Shown one piece after another: positions 42,171-50,661 of a stretch of 64,000 nucleotides of DNA. Position 1 is the first letter of the stretch. Each line of letters opens with the position of its first letter. The notes under the pieces are model-generated. The model ran no database searches. It worked only from the letters and a program-made list of their open reading frames with translations, and had not been told where the DNA came from. Both the position numbers and the translations under genes were made by a program. Source of the DNA: Oscillospiraceae bacterium (GTDB lineage Bacteria; Bacillota; Clostridia; Oscillospirales; Acutalibacteraceae); the NCBI GenBank assembly GCA_031271865.1, contig JAISUW010000041.1, positions 1 through 64,000 on the forward strand, in the 5' to 3' direction.

Positions 42171-42947
42171 ATGGTAGAGATTAGCTCCCCGAATAATCCG
42201 AAAGTCCTGGAAGCGATGAAACTGCGGGACAGCGCAGCGCTCCGCCGGGAAAAGGGTCTGTTTTTTCTGGAAGGCGAGCGCTTGGTGCTGGATGTTTTCG
42301 AATCCGGTTATACGCCAAAGTTTGCCTTTGTGACGGAAGAGGCGTTTTGGAAATATGACTGCCAACCGTTCCTGAACGCCGCGGCATATGCGCGTCTTAT
42401 TTCGCCGCTTGCCGCCAAAAGGCTCGGGGATACCGATACCCCACAGGGGATATTTGCCGTATTTGCACGCAAAGAGATTCCGCTCCCTGCGAAGCTGTCC
42501 CGGTATATCCTGCTGGAGAATGTGCAGGATCCCGGGAACCTCGGCGGCATCGCGCGGACGGCAGAGGCCCTCGGTGCCGAGGCGATGCTTCTGGCCGGCG
42601 GCTGCGACCCCTTTAATCCGAAAGCCCTCCGCGCCTCTATGGGTTCCCTGCTGCGGCTGCCCTTTGCGCAAAAAAGGGTTGCGGAGGCTGCCGCAGAGGC
42701 GCAGGCAAACGGCATCCCGGTTTACGCCACCGTCCCTGCCGCAGACGCTCTGCCCTGCACAAAAGCGGATTACTCCAAGGGAGCCTTGCTTCTCTTCGGC
42801 AACGAAGGCAACGGCCTAAAGCAAACGACCATCCAAAAGGCGGACGCTCAAATCACCGTACCGATGCACGGCAGGACGGAGAGCCTCGGGGTTCTCAGCG
42901 CTGCCTCCATCCTGATTTATGAGATGATGAGAGAGGCTGCCGCATGA
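42171..42947 (+). CDS. SpoU/TrmH-family RNA methyltransferase
   Basis: A 258-residue SAM-dependent 2'-O-ribose methyltransferase of the SPOUT class, probably acting on rRNA (RlmB/TsnR-like). The N-terminal substrate-binding domain (1-95) has NNPKVLEAMKLRDS and GLFFLEGERLVLD. The catalytic motifs are ENVQDPGNLGGIARTAEALG, LLLFGNEGNGL and the C-terminal VPMHGRTESLGVLSAASI. The start at 42171 has GGAGAG upstream; the open frame reaches back into rplT. Target nucleotide unknown. It overlaps dprA by four bases. Confidence 0.9.
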   Translation: MVEISSPNNPKVLEAMKLRDSAALRREKGLFFLEGERLVLDVFESGYTPKFAFVTEEAFWKYDCQPFLNAAAYARLISPLAAKRLGDTDTPQGIFAVFARKEIPLPAKLSRYILLENVQDPGNLGGIARTAEALGAEAMLLAGGCDPFNPKALRASMGSLLRLPFAQKRVAEAAAEAQANGIPVYATVPAADALPCTKADYSKGALLLFGNEGNGLKQTTIQKADAQITVPMHGRTESLGVLSAASILIYEMMREAAA

Positions 42948-44212
42948 GCGCAGATGCTGTCTACTGGATTTGGCTGCAACAGGCCTTTGGTATCAGTGCC
43001 TCAGTCCTTTCCGCTGAGATCCTGGCCGCTTTCCCCGGCGGTGCGCGGGAAGTATACGAGGCTTCGCCCCGCTTGCGCCGCATGAGCGGCGTCCTTAACA
43101 TTCGCCAAGCGGAGCGGTTGGACAGTACACCTTTAACCGTTGCAAACCGGATACTGGAAGAATGCGGGCGGTATAACCTGCATATCCTAAGTCCGGATGA
43201 CCCGCGCTACCCGCCGCTCCTGAAGGAAATACCGAACTACCCGCTTGCCCTCTATGCCAAAGGCGACCCGATGGTGTTGCAAGACCATGTGTGCATTGCT
43301 CTGGTCGGGACGCGCAAACCCTCCCGCAAGTCCATTGACATCGCCGCGCGTCTCTCCGGCGATTTGTGCGCCGCCGGGGTACGCATGGTGAGCGGCGGTG
43401 CCTTGGGGATAGACAGCGCGGCGCACTGGGGTGCGCTCCACGCCGGCGGGAAGACCGCAGCCGTCTTAGGCTGCGGCATCTGCCACCCCTACTTGGCGGA
43501 GAACCGGTCGCTCCGCGACAAGATTGCCGCCGACGGCGTCATCCTCTCCGAATACCCGCCCATGACAGAACCGACACCCTATAACTTCCCGACCCGCAAC
43601 CGTATCATCTCCGGTATCAGCCATGGGACAGTGGTCATTGAGGCGGGCGACCGCTCCGGCTCTTTGATTACCGCGCACCTTGCCGCAGAGCAGAACCGCT
43701 CTGTCTATGCCGTTCCGGGCGAGCCATTCGGTTCGGCATACAACGGCTCCAACAAGCTCATCAAAGAGGGAGCCAAACCTGTATTCAGTTCGCTGGACGT
43801 GTTGGAGGAGTTTACGTACCTCTACCCGCAGTGGCTGGATATGCGCCGAACGCATCGGGATTTGGAACGCCCCGGCGTAGACCCGAATACAGTAGGCGTA
43901 AAGAAAGAAGCCTCCCGGCAAGCCCCGAAGAAGCCCTCGGAGCGAAAGAAAGCGGCAAAGACCGCCGCCGCAGAAGAATTGCTTCCGGCGGATGCCCCCC
44001 CCGACGAACCGGGAAGTCCCCCTGCACCGCCGCCGGATCTCCCGCCGGCAGAGGCTGCCTGCCTCGCCGCTCTGGCAGCAGAACCCTTGCATGTGGATCA
44101 ACTCTCCAAAGCGGCATCCCTCCCCTTGCCGGAACTCTACGCTGCTCTGACCATGCTTGAAATCTCCGGGTTCGTGAAACAACTGCCCGGACGCGTATAT
44201 GCCAGAACCTAA
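42944..44212 (+). CDS. dprA: DNA-processing protein DprA/Smf
   Basis: A 422-residue protein that binds single-stranded DNA and loads RecA during natural transformation; it is widespread also in non-competent species. The Rossmann-like core has LVGTRKPSRKS, SGGALGIDSAAHWGAL, AVLGCGI and NFPTRNRIISGIS. Residues 340-365 are a Pro/Ala/Lys linker, and the C-terminal 60 residues are a DprA winged-helix domain (AEPLHVDQLSKAASLPLPEL). Order dprA-topA-trmFO is a common Firmicutes arrangement. Confidence 0.95.
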   Translation: MSADAVYWIWLQQAFGISASVLSAEILAAFPGGAREVYEASPRLRRMSGVLNIRQAERLDSTPLTVANRILEECGRYNLHILSPDDPRYPPLLKEIPNYPLALYAKGDPMVLQDHVCIALVGTRKPSRKSIDIAARLSGDLCAAGVRMVSGGALGIDSAAHWGALHAGGKTAAVLGCGICHPYLAENRSLRDKIAADGVILSEYPPMTEPTPYNFPTRNRIISGISHGTVVIEAGDRSGSLITAHLAAEQNRSVYAVPGEPFGSAYNGSNKLIKEGAKPVFSSLDVLEEFTYLYPQWLDMRRTHRDLERPGVDPNTVGVKKEASRQAPKKPSERKKAAKTAAAEELLPADAPPDEPGSPPAPPPDLPPAEAACLAALAAEPLHVDQLSKAASLPLPELYAALTMLEISGFVKQLPGRVYART

Positions 44213-44278
44213 GGACAAAAACAAAGACCATTGTTTCCGGTTCACTCATCCTTGTGAAATGCCCGAGCAGGAGCGCTT

Positions 44279-46399
44279 ATGTCAAAACTCGTAATCTTGG
44301 AAAGCCCGACCAAAACCAAAACCGTACAGAAATACCTCGGCAAGGGGTACGACGTTGTATCCTCCACAGGCCATGTACGGGATTTGCCGCCGGCCAGGCT
44401 GAGTGTGGACGTGAAGAACGACTTCAAGCCCACCTATGCCGTCCTGAAGGGGAAAGAAAAAATCGTCAAAGACCTGCAAGCCAAGGCAAAGAAAGCCGAG
44501 CAGGTCATCCTTGCCACCGACCCGGATCGCGAGGGGGAGGCCATTGCTTGGCACTTGGCGGCACTCCTGAACCTCGACCTGAAGCAGATGAACCGCGTCA
44601 CCTTCAACGAGATTACGAAGTCCGCCGTCTTGGCGGCCATGGACCACCCGCGCAAGGTGGATATAGATTTGGTGAACGCCCAACAGACCCGGCGCATTCT
44701 GGACCGCTTGGTGGGGTACCGCCTGAGCCCCTTTGTCAGCCAGAAAATCCGCCGCGGGCTCTCCGCAGGGCGCGTGCAGAGCGTTGCCGTGCGCCTCATC
44801 TGCGACCGCGAGGACGAAATCAACGCTTTCCAGCCGGAAGAATACTGGACCATTGCCGCGAAGCTCCAGACGAAGTCCCGCCATGTGTTCACCGCCAACT
44901 TCGCCGGAGACAAGCGCGGCAAGATTGAATTGCACAGCGAGGAGGAAACCAACCAAATCCTGCGCCGCTTAGAGGGAGCCATCTGGCGCGTCGCGGGCAT
45001 CAAGAAGGGGCAGCGCAAGAAGAACCCGGCCCCGCCGTTTACGACCTCCACATTGCAGCAGGAGGCCTCCCGCCGGTTGGGCTTCCAAGCCAAGCGCACC
45101 ATGCGCGTGGCACAGGAGCTATACGAAGGCATAGACCTACCCGAGCTCGGGCAGACCGGTCTGATTACCTATATGCGTACCGACAGCCTGCGCATCAGCG
45201 AGGAGGCGCGGCAAACCGCTTCGGCTTTCATCGCCCGGCAATACGGTAAGGAGTACCTGCCCGCCGACCCGCGCTATTATAAGAGCAAAGCCAACGCCCA
45301 AGACGGCCACGAGGCCATCCGCCCCTCCATGCCGGAGCTGACGCCGGAGCAAGTGAAAGCCTCCCTCTCCTCCGACCAGTTCAAACTCTACGACCTCATC
45401 TGGAAGCGCTTCATGGCCTGCCTGATGAGCTCCTGCAACCAGGATACCGTCAAAGCCACCATCGTCGCTGGCACCCCGCAGGCGATTCAAAGCGGTGCGG
45501 GCTTGCTGTTCAATGCCTCCGGCTTCCAAGTGCGCTTCGACGGCTTCACGCGCCTCTATGTCGAGGGCAAAGACGAGAACGCTGCCGAGGAGGACGAGGA
45601 GGAAGGCACCGGCAAGCTCCCCGACCTGCACCCGGAGGAGCCGCTGGGCTGCCGCGAGGTAATCCCCGCGCAGCACTTCACGCAGCCGCCGCCCCGCTTT
45701 ACAGAAGCGTCCCTTATCAAAGCTTTGGAAGAGAACGGTGTCGGCCGCCCCTCCACCTATGCGCCGACCATCTCCACCATTGTGGAGCGCGGCTATGTCC
45801 AGCGCGCCCAAAAGAATTTGCTACCTACCGAACTGGGCTTTGCGACAACGAAGCTCCTCAAGGACCGTTTTCCGGACATAGTCAATGTCAAGTTCACCGC
45901 CGAGATGGAGAACAACTTGGATGCCGTCGGTTCCGGGGAGCGGGATTACATCGAAGTCCTCCACGCATTCTATGATGAGTTTGAGAAGACCTTGGCGCAG
46001 GCCAAAGCCGACATGGAAGGTGTCAAGATCAAACTCCAAGAGGACCAGACGGACATCCCCTGCGAGAAGTGCGGCCGCATGATGGTCATCAAGACGGGAA
46101 AGTTCGGCCGCTTCTTGGCATGCCCGGGCTTCCCGGAGTGCAAGAACGCGAAGCCGCTCATACAGGAGCTTCCGGCACTCTGCCCGCTGTGCAATGCCCG
46201 GCTCGTCAAACGCCGCTCCAAGGCCGGCAGGGAGTTCTACGGCTGCTCCGCCTACCCGAAGTGCACCTTTGCAACTTGGCACCAACCGCTCGAGGAGAAG
46301 TGCCCGCAGTGCCAGCACACGCTCTTTCTCAAACGCGCCGGAGAGAAAGTCTGCGAATACCCGAACTGCGGCTATACCGAGAAAGTTACCAAGGGGTAA
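44279..46399 (+). CDS. topA: DNA topoisomerase I
   Basis: A 706-residue type IA topoisomerase relaxing negative supercoils. The TOPRIM domain (1-120) starts SKLVILESPTKTKTV and carries ATDPDREGEAIAWHL. The catalytic Tyr is in LITYMRTDSLRIS (Tyr298). The C-terminus has three zinc-ribbon modules: CEKCGRMMVIKTG, CPLCNARLVKR and CPQCQHTLFLKR, each completed by a later Cys pair. Between about 440 and 460 is an acidic insert (EEDEEEG). trmFO starts four bases downstream of the stop. Confidence 0.97.
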   Translation: MSKLVILESPTKTKTVQKYLGKGYDVVSSTGHVRDLPPARLSVDVKNDFKPTYAVLKGKEKIVKDLQAKAKKAEQVILATDPDREGEAIAWHLAALLNLDLKQMNRVTFNEITKSAVLAAMDHPRKVDIDLVNAQQTRRILDRLVGYRLSPFVSQKIRRGLSAGRVQSVAVRLICDREDEINAFQPEEYWTIAAKLQTKSRHVFTANFAGDKRGKIELHSEEETNQILRRLEGAIWRVAGIKKGQRKKNPAPPFTTSTLQQEASRRLGFQAKRTMRVAQELYEGIDLPELGQTGLITYMRTDSLRISEEARQTASAFIARQYGKEYLPADPRYYKSKANAQDGHEAIRPSMPELTPEQVKASLSSDQFKLYDLIWKRFMACLMSSCNQDTVKATIVAGTPQAIQSGAGLLFNASGFQVRFDGFTRLYVEGKDENAAEEDEEEGTGKLPDLHPEEPLGCREVIPAQHFTQPPPRFTEASLIKALEENGVGRPSTYAPTISTIVERGYVQRAQKNLLPTELGFATTKLLKDRFPDIVNVKFTAEMENNLDAVGSGERDYIEVLHAFYDEFEKTLAQAKADMEGVKIKLQEDQTDIPCEKCGRMMVIKTGKFGRFLACPGFPECKNAKPLIQELPALCPLCNARLVKRRSKAGREFYGCSAYPKCTFATWHQPLEEKCPQCQHTLFLKRAGEKVCEYPNCGYTEKVTKG

Positions 46400-46403
46400 G
46401 CCC

Positions 46404-47729
46404 ATGGAAGAAGTCACAGTAATCGGCGGGGGCTTAGCCGGCTGTGAGGCAGCTTGGGCGCTCGCAAAGGCCGGAGAAGCGGTTAGCCTCTATGAGATGA
46501 AACCAAGCCGCTTCAGTCCGGCGCACAAGTCAGCGGCATTGGCGGAGTTGGTTTGCTCTAACTCCCTGAAAGCCAAACGTACAGAATCCGCCGCCGGGCT
46601 GCTCAAAGCGGAGCTGCGCCTGTGGGGCAGTTTATGCTTGGAGGCGGCCGATGCCACCGCCGTTCCTGCCGGGGGCGCTTTGGCTGTGGACCGCGAGGCA
46701 TTCAGTACTTACATCACCGAACGTATCTGTACGCACCCCCTAATCACCCTACATCGCGAGGAAGTGACCGCCCTTCCGGAAAACGGATACTGCATATGCG
46801 CTGCCGGTCCCTTAGCGAGCGATGCCCTTGCCGCAAACATCACCGCCCTCTGCGGGGATGCCCTGTCCTTCCACGATGCCGCCGCACCCATTGTCGAAGC
46901 AGACAGCATCGGCAAGGAATATACCTTTACGCAGTCCCGCTATGACCGCGGGGAGGAAGACGACTACATCAACTGCCCCTTGGATAAAACACAGTACGAG
47001 GCTTTCCATGCCGCCCTTCTAACAGCTGAACGTGCAGACGCGCACCCCTTCGATGTCTATGAGGGCTGTATGCCTATAGAAGTGCTGGCTTCACGCGGTT
47101 TGGATGCCATCCGCTTCGGCCCCATGAAGCCTGTGGGTCTGCGCGACCCGCGCACCGGGCACCGCCCGTGGGCGGTTCTCCAACTGCGCAAGGAAAACAC
47201 CGCCGGGACACTCTATAATTTAGTCGGCTTCCAGACCAACCTCAAGTTCTCCGAGCAGAAACGTGTCTTCGGTATGATTCCCGCCCTGCAGGATGCAGCC
47301 TATGCCCGCTACGGGGTCATGCACCGCAATACCTTTCTCAACAGCCCGCAGGTGCTCAACCCTGACCTATCTTGCAAAGCGCGGGATTCCCTTTGGTTTG
47401 CCGGGCAAATTACAGGTACAGAGGGCTATATGGAGTCCGCCGCTTGCGGGCGTATTGCCGCAGAACAAGTTCTGCGCCGCCTGCACGGCTTGCCGCCGCT
47501 GCCCCTCCCACCGGAAACGATGATTGGTGCGCTCCTCGGGTTTGTTACAGGCTCTGCCTCTAAGGACTTCCAACCTATGGGCGCGAACTTCGGTCTGCTC
47601 CCGCCGCTCCCGGTTCGTATTCGGGACAAGCAGGCGAGAAATCAGGCTCTGTCCGAGCGCGCTTTGTCCGCGCTTCGCGAAGTGCCGGGGGCTTCGCGAA
47701 GCCCCTACCCCCCGCCCCGCTACGCGTAA
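46404..47729 (+). CDS. trmFO: tRNA (uracil-54-C5)-methyltransferase, folate/FAD-dependent
   Basis: A 441-residue flavoenzyme making m5U54 in tRNA with methylene-tetrahydrofolate. The FAD motif VIGGGLAGCEAAWAL is at the N-terminus. YEMKPSRFSPAHKS, AELVCSNSLKA, and later GMIPALQDAAYARYGVMHRNTF and GYMESAACG are specific to TrmFO. AAGGGG lies before ATG 46404. The last 15 residues (EVPGASRSPYPPPRYA in part) are unlike homologues and are encoded by the palindrome at 47688-47705 and the start of the tandem repeat, so the original stop was probably lost to repeat insertion. Confidence 0.95.
   Translation: MEEVTVIGGGLAGCEAAWALAKAGEAVSLYEMKPSRFSPAHKSAALAELVCSNSLKAKRTESAAGLLKAELRLWGSLCLEAADATAVPAGGALAVDREAFSTYITERICTHPLITLHREEVTALPENGYCICAAGPLASDALAANITALCGDALSFHDAAAPIVEADSIGKEYTFTQSRYDRGEEDDYINCPLDKTQYEAFHAALLTAERADAHPFDVYEGCMPIEVLASRGLDAIRFGPMKPVGLRDPRTGHRPWAVLQLRKENTAGTLYNLVGFQTNLKFSEQKRVFGMIPALQDAAYARYGVMHRNTFLNSPQVLNPDLSCKARDSLWFAGQITGTEGYMESAACGRIAAEQVLRRLHGLPPLPLPPETMIGALLGFVTGSASKDFQPMGANFGLLPPLPVRIRDKQARNQALSERALSALREVPGASRSPYPPPRYA
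47688..47705. repeat. Palindrome in the 3' end of trmFO
   Basis: GGGGCTTCGCGAAGCCCC is a perfect 18-base palindrome, in frame within trmFO about 25 bases before its stop. Confidence 0.85.
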
Positions 47730-47842
47730 CTGGTCATCCTTTTACGCAACCGGTTACGCGTAATCGATTGCAGAGTGAATCAGAGGGACGAATCCCACCC
47801 ACTACGCGTAACAGGTCGTCCTTTTACGCAACCGGTTACGCG
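47721..47842. repeat. 83-bp direct repeat (1.5 copies) between trmFO and plsX
   Basis: A block beginning ACGCGTAAC and containing CTTTTACGCAACCGGTTACG starts at 47721 and again at 47804 (period 83). Copies are nearly identical over the roughly 40 bases visible in the second. The unit is rich in ACGCGTAA and GGTTACGCGTA words. The first copy begins inside trmFO. The remainder of the 245-base gap up to plsX (47843-47974) has no clear promoter. Confidence 0.88.
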
Positions 47843-47974
47843 TAGCCGGTCGGAACAACGTAAAAGGCAACCCGCAACGCAAATCTTTCCCCATTTCAGC
47901 ACATACTATATCGGAATCAAGAGACAAAGAAACCTGAACCAATCCGCACTATGAAAGAAAGAGAGAAGACCATC

Positions 47975-48997
47975 ATGAAGATAGCTTTGGATGCCTTCGG
48001 CGGCGACAATGCCCCGCAAGCAGTACTGAAAGGAGCCATACGTGCCCGGGGCGAGCTGGGCGTCACAATTGTCTTGGTCGGCAACGAGAGCAGAATCAGC
48101 GAAGCGGCAACCGCAGCCGGTATTGATTTAACCGGCATAGAAATTCTTTCGGCGGCACGGGAGTTCACGATGGAATTCGATCCCGGACTGATGGCGAACA
48201 AAGAATACCGTGACACATCCATGGCCGTCGGACTGCAAGCCGTGAAAGACAAGACCTTGGATGCCTTTGTGTCGGCAGGGTCTACGGGAGCGCTTGTTGT
48301 CGGTGCGACACTGATTACCGGACGGATTAAGGGCGTGCGCCGCGCCGCAATCGGGGCCGTGATGCCCACACCGAAGCGGCCGTTCCTGCTCTTGGACAGC
48401 GGTGCCACCGCCGACTGCTCCCCGGAGATGCTGGAGAACTTTGCCGTCTTGGGTTCCGTTTATATGGAAAAGGCGCTGGGTGTTGCGAACCCCGAGGTTG
48501 CTTTGGTGAACATTGGCGCGGAGGAACACAAAGGCGACAACCTGCGCAAAGACACCTATCAGCTCCTAAAAGCCAACGCCAAGATTAACTTCATCGGCAA
48601 TATAGAACCGCGGGACATCCCTGCCGGCAACGCCGATGTTGTGGTTGCCGACGGCTTTACCGGTAATGTGGTTTTAAAGCTGTTCGAGGGTGTCGCATCT
48701 ACGCTCATGGGTATGATTAAGGGCGTGTTCAAGAAGAACCCGCTGACCATGCTTTCCGCGCTGTTGGTTGCTGGGGGTTTAAAAGGCATCAAAGCGCAGA
48801 TGGATTACAGTGAGTACGGCGGCGCCCCGCTCTTGGGAATCAACGGTGTGGTCATCAAGGCCCATGGCTCCAGTGATGCGAAAGCATTTTACAACGCTTG
48901 CCGCCAAGCCAAGAAGTGCGTGGAAACGGGTATGGTGGAAACCCTCACCCAAGCCGGTTTCCGCCGCGCCGGCAAAGCAGAATCAACTGTGAACTGA
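47975..48997 (+). CDS. plsX: Phosphate acyltransferase PlsX
   Basis: A 340-residue enzyme converting acyl-ACP to acyl-phosphate, the first step of phospholipid synthesis in most Gram-positives. MKIALDAFGGDNAP, FVSAGSTGALVVGA, LLDSGATADCSPEML, NIGNIEP-type FIGNIEPRDI and VADGFTGNVVLKLFEG are all PlsX signatures. I start at ATG 47975 (GAGAG upstream), not the ATG at 47951, as homologues begin MKIALDA. The acyl-carrier-protein gene that commonly sits between plsX and rnc is absent here. Confidence 0.95.
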   Translation: MKIALDAFGGDNAPQAVLKGAIRARGELGVTIVLVGNESRISEAATAAGIDLTGIEILSAAREFTMEFDPGLMANKEYRDTSMAVGLQAVKDKTLDAFVSAGSTGALVVGATLITGRIKGVRRAAIGAVMPTPKRPFLLLDSGATADCSPEMLENFAVLGSVYMEKALGVANPEVALVNIGAEEHKGDNLRKDTYQLLKANAKINFIGNIEPRDIPAGNADVVVADGFTGNVVLKLFEGVASTLMGMIKGVFKKNPLTMLSALLVAGGLKGIKAQMDYSEYGGAPLLGINGVVIKAHGSSDAKAFYNACRQAKKCVETGMVETLTQAGFRRAGKAESTVN

Positions 48998-49031
48998 AAA
49001 CGGTCAACCGGAAAGACGGAGGCGAGTGTGT

Positions 49032-49709
49032 GTGACACTAACGGAATTCCAAGAGTGTATCGGTTACCGATTCCACGATGATCGGTTGCTGGATTGTGCA
49101 TTGTGCCACTCCAGCTATGCCAATGAGCGCAAGGACGGTATGCCCTCTAACGAGCGCCTGGAGTTTTTGGGGGACAGTATTCTGGGTTTCTTAGCTGCGG
49201 AGTATCTCTTCTTTCAGTACCGCGGCAAACCGGAAGGGGAACTGACGAAGCTGCGGGCAGCGGCGGTCTGTGAGTCTGCGTTAGCCTCTTATGCGGGGAG
49301 TATCCGCATCCCTGAGACATTGCGTATGGGCAAGGGCGAAGTCCGGGACGGTGCGGCGTTCCGTCCGTCCATTGCCGCGGATGCTTTTGAAGCCGTGCTG
49401 GCGGCGATATTCATTGACGGCGGCATTGAAGCGGCGCGGGCCTTTGCAATTCCGTTCTTGGAGCGACCCATTGCCAAGACCCGGGTGACAGATTCCAAAT
49501 CCCTTTTGCAGCAAGTCTTGCAGCAATCCCCGGACGAGTACCCGGAATACAGGTTGGTAGGCTCCTCCGGTCCGGACCACGAGAAAATATTTGAGGTGCA
49601 AGTCATGCTGCACTCCAATGTATTGGGTACCGGTAAAGGGCGCAGCAAAAAAGCCGCCGAGCAAGCCGCTGCCGCTGAGGCTCTGCGCCTTATGGGAATC
49701 GAGAACTGA
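49032..49709 (+). CDS. rnc: Ribonuclease III
   Basis: A 225-residue double-strand-specific RNase that processes rRNA and regulatory RNAs. The catalytic signature NERLEFLGDSILG is near residue 38; the second acidic site is in DAFEAVLAAIFIDGG. The dsRNA-binding domain (about 155-222) ends GKGRSKKAAEQAAAAEAL. GTG 49032 is nine bases after GGAGG and is preferred over GTG 49026, which is only three bases away. It follows plsX by 34 bases. Confidence 0.96.
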   Translation: MTLTEFQECIGYRFHDDRLLDCALCHSSYANERKDGMPSNERLEFLGDSILGFLAAEYLFFQYRGKPEGELTKLRAAAVCESALASYAGSIRIPETLRMGKGEVRDGAAFRPSIAADAFEAVLAAIFIDGGIEAARAFAIPFLERPIAKTRVTDSKSLLQQVLQQSPDEYPEYRLVGSSGPDHEKIFEVQVMLHSNVLGTGKGRSKKAAEQAAAAEALRLMGIEN

Positions 49710-49739
49710 TTCTTATTCCGTTTTGTTGGAGGCATACCT

Positions 49740-50570
49740 ATGTCCAAAGCCGATGACTTGTTCAAGGAGAATGTCCGCTATATCCTATCCCACGGCGTGT
49801 GGGACACGGAGCAAGCTGTACGCCCCCGCTGGGAGGACACGGGCGAGCCGGCCCACACAATCAAGGTCTTCGGCATGGTGAACCGCTATGACCTCTCCGA
49901 GGAGTTCCCGCTCCTCACCATACGAAAGCCATACCTCAAGTCGGCTGTGGAGGAGCTGCTCTGGATTTGGCAGAAGAAATCCAATAACATCCATGACCTC
50001 TCAACGCACATCTGGGACCAGTGGGCGGATGCAAGCGGCAGCATTGGCAAAGCCTATGGCTATCAGCTCGGGGTAAAGCATAAATATGCAGAGGGAGAGT
50101 TCGACCAAGTCGACCGTGTCCTCTATGACCTCAAGCACAACCCCGCCTCCCGGCGTATAATCACGAATCTTTATGTGCATCAGGATTTGCACGAGATGGC
50201 TCTCTACCCCTGCGCCTATGCCGTCACGTTCAACGTGACCGGCAACCGCCTCAACGCCGTTCTCAACCAACGCTCCAATGACTTCCTTATGGCCAACCAT
50301 TGGAATGTCTCCCAGTACGCCGTACTGGTGCATATGATGGCGCAGGTGTCCGGCCTTGTGCCCGGTACTTTGCTCCATGTCATCGCCGATGCCCACATCT
50401 ATGACCGCCATGTACCCATCGCCGAAAAGCTCTTGGATGTTCAGGGACATCCCGCTCCGGCATTTCACTTGGAACCGTGCGATGACTTCTATGCCTTTAC
50501 GAAGCAATCTGTGCACTTAGAGAACTATCAGTATACGCCCTTTACAGAAAAAATACCGGTGGCGGTGTAG
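49740..50570 (+). CDS. thyA: Thymidylate synthase, ThyA type
   Basis: A 276-residue enzyme methylating dUMP with methylene-tetrahydrofolate. RRIITNLYVHQDLHEMALY is followed by PCAY with the catalytic Cys158, then QRSNDFLMANHWNVSQYAVL and IADAHIYDRHVPIAE. The usual PPCH is PCAY and the LG.PFN segment is altered; the sequence fits the divergent ThyA subgroup that includes Bacillus subtilis ThyA, so it should be active. It starts 30 bases after rnc. The final VAV is typical for the subgroup. Confidence 0.93.
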   Translation: MSKADDLFKENVRYILSHGVWDTEQAVRPRWEDTGEPAHTIKVFGMVNRYDLSEEFPLLTIRKPYLKSAVEELLWIWQKKSNNIHDLSTHIWDQWADASGSIGKAYGYQLGVKHKYAEGEFDQVDRVLYDLKHNPASRRIITNLYVHQDLHEMALYPCAYAVTFNVTGNRLNAVLNQRSNDFLMANHWNVSQYAVLVHMMAQVSGLVPGTLLHVIADAHIYDRHVPIAEKLLDVQGHPAPAFHLEPCDDFYAFTKQSVHLENYQYTPFTEKIPVAV

Positions 50571-50572
50571 GT

Positions 50573-50641
50573 GGGCGCCGTATTACGGCGCCGCCGGGGC
50601 ACCGCATTGCGGTGCCGGCATCGGAGCCGCAATGCGGCTCC
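50573..50641. repeat. Three 19-base palindromes between thyA and cca
   Basis: GGCGCCGTATTACGGCGCC (about 50573-50591), GGCACCGCATTGCGGTGCC (50598-50616) and GGAGCCGCAATGCGGCTCC (50623-50641) stand 25 bases apart. The arms differ between copies but remain complementary. The last ends nine bases before the cca Shine-Dalgarno. Same family as 23850-23893. Confidence 0.92.
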
Positions 50642-50661
50642 CCCCCACCAAGGAGCTGCCC

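Noticed and set aside
49740..50570. Broken thymidylate synthase because PPCH is PCAY
   Set aside because: Bacillus subtilis ThyA has the same kind of divergent motif; the Cys and dUMP-binding residues remain.
50632..50661. Longer N-terminus for the CCA enzyme
   Set aside because: It lies partly in the palindromic repeat; AAGGAG is correctly spaced for ATG 50662.
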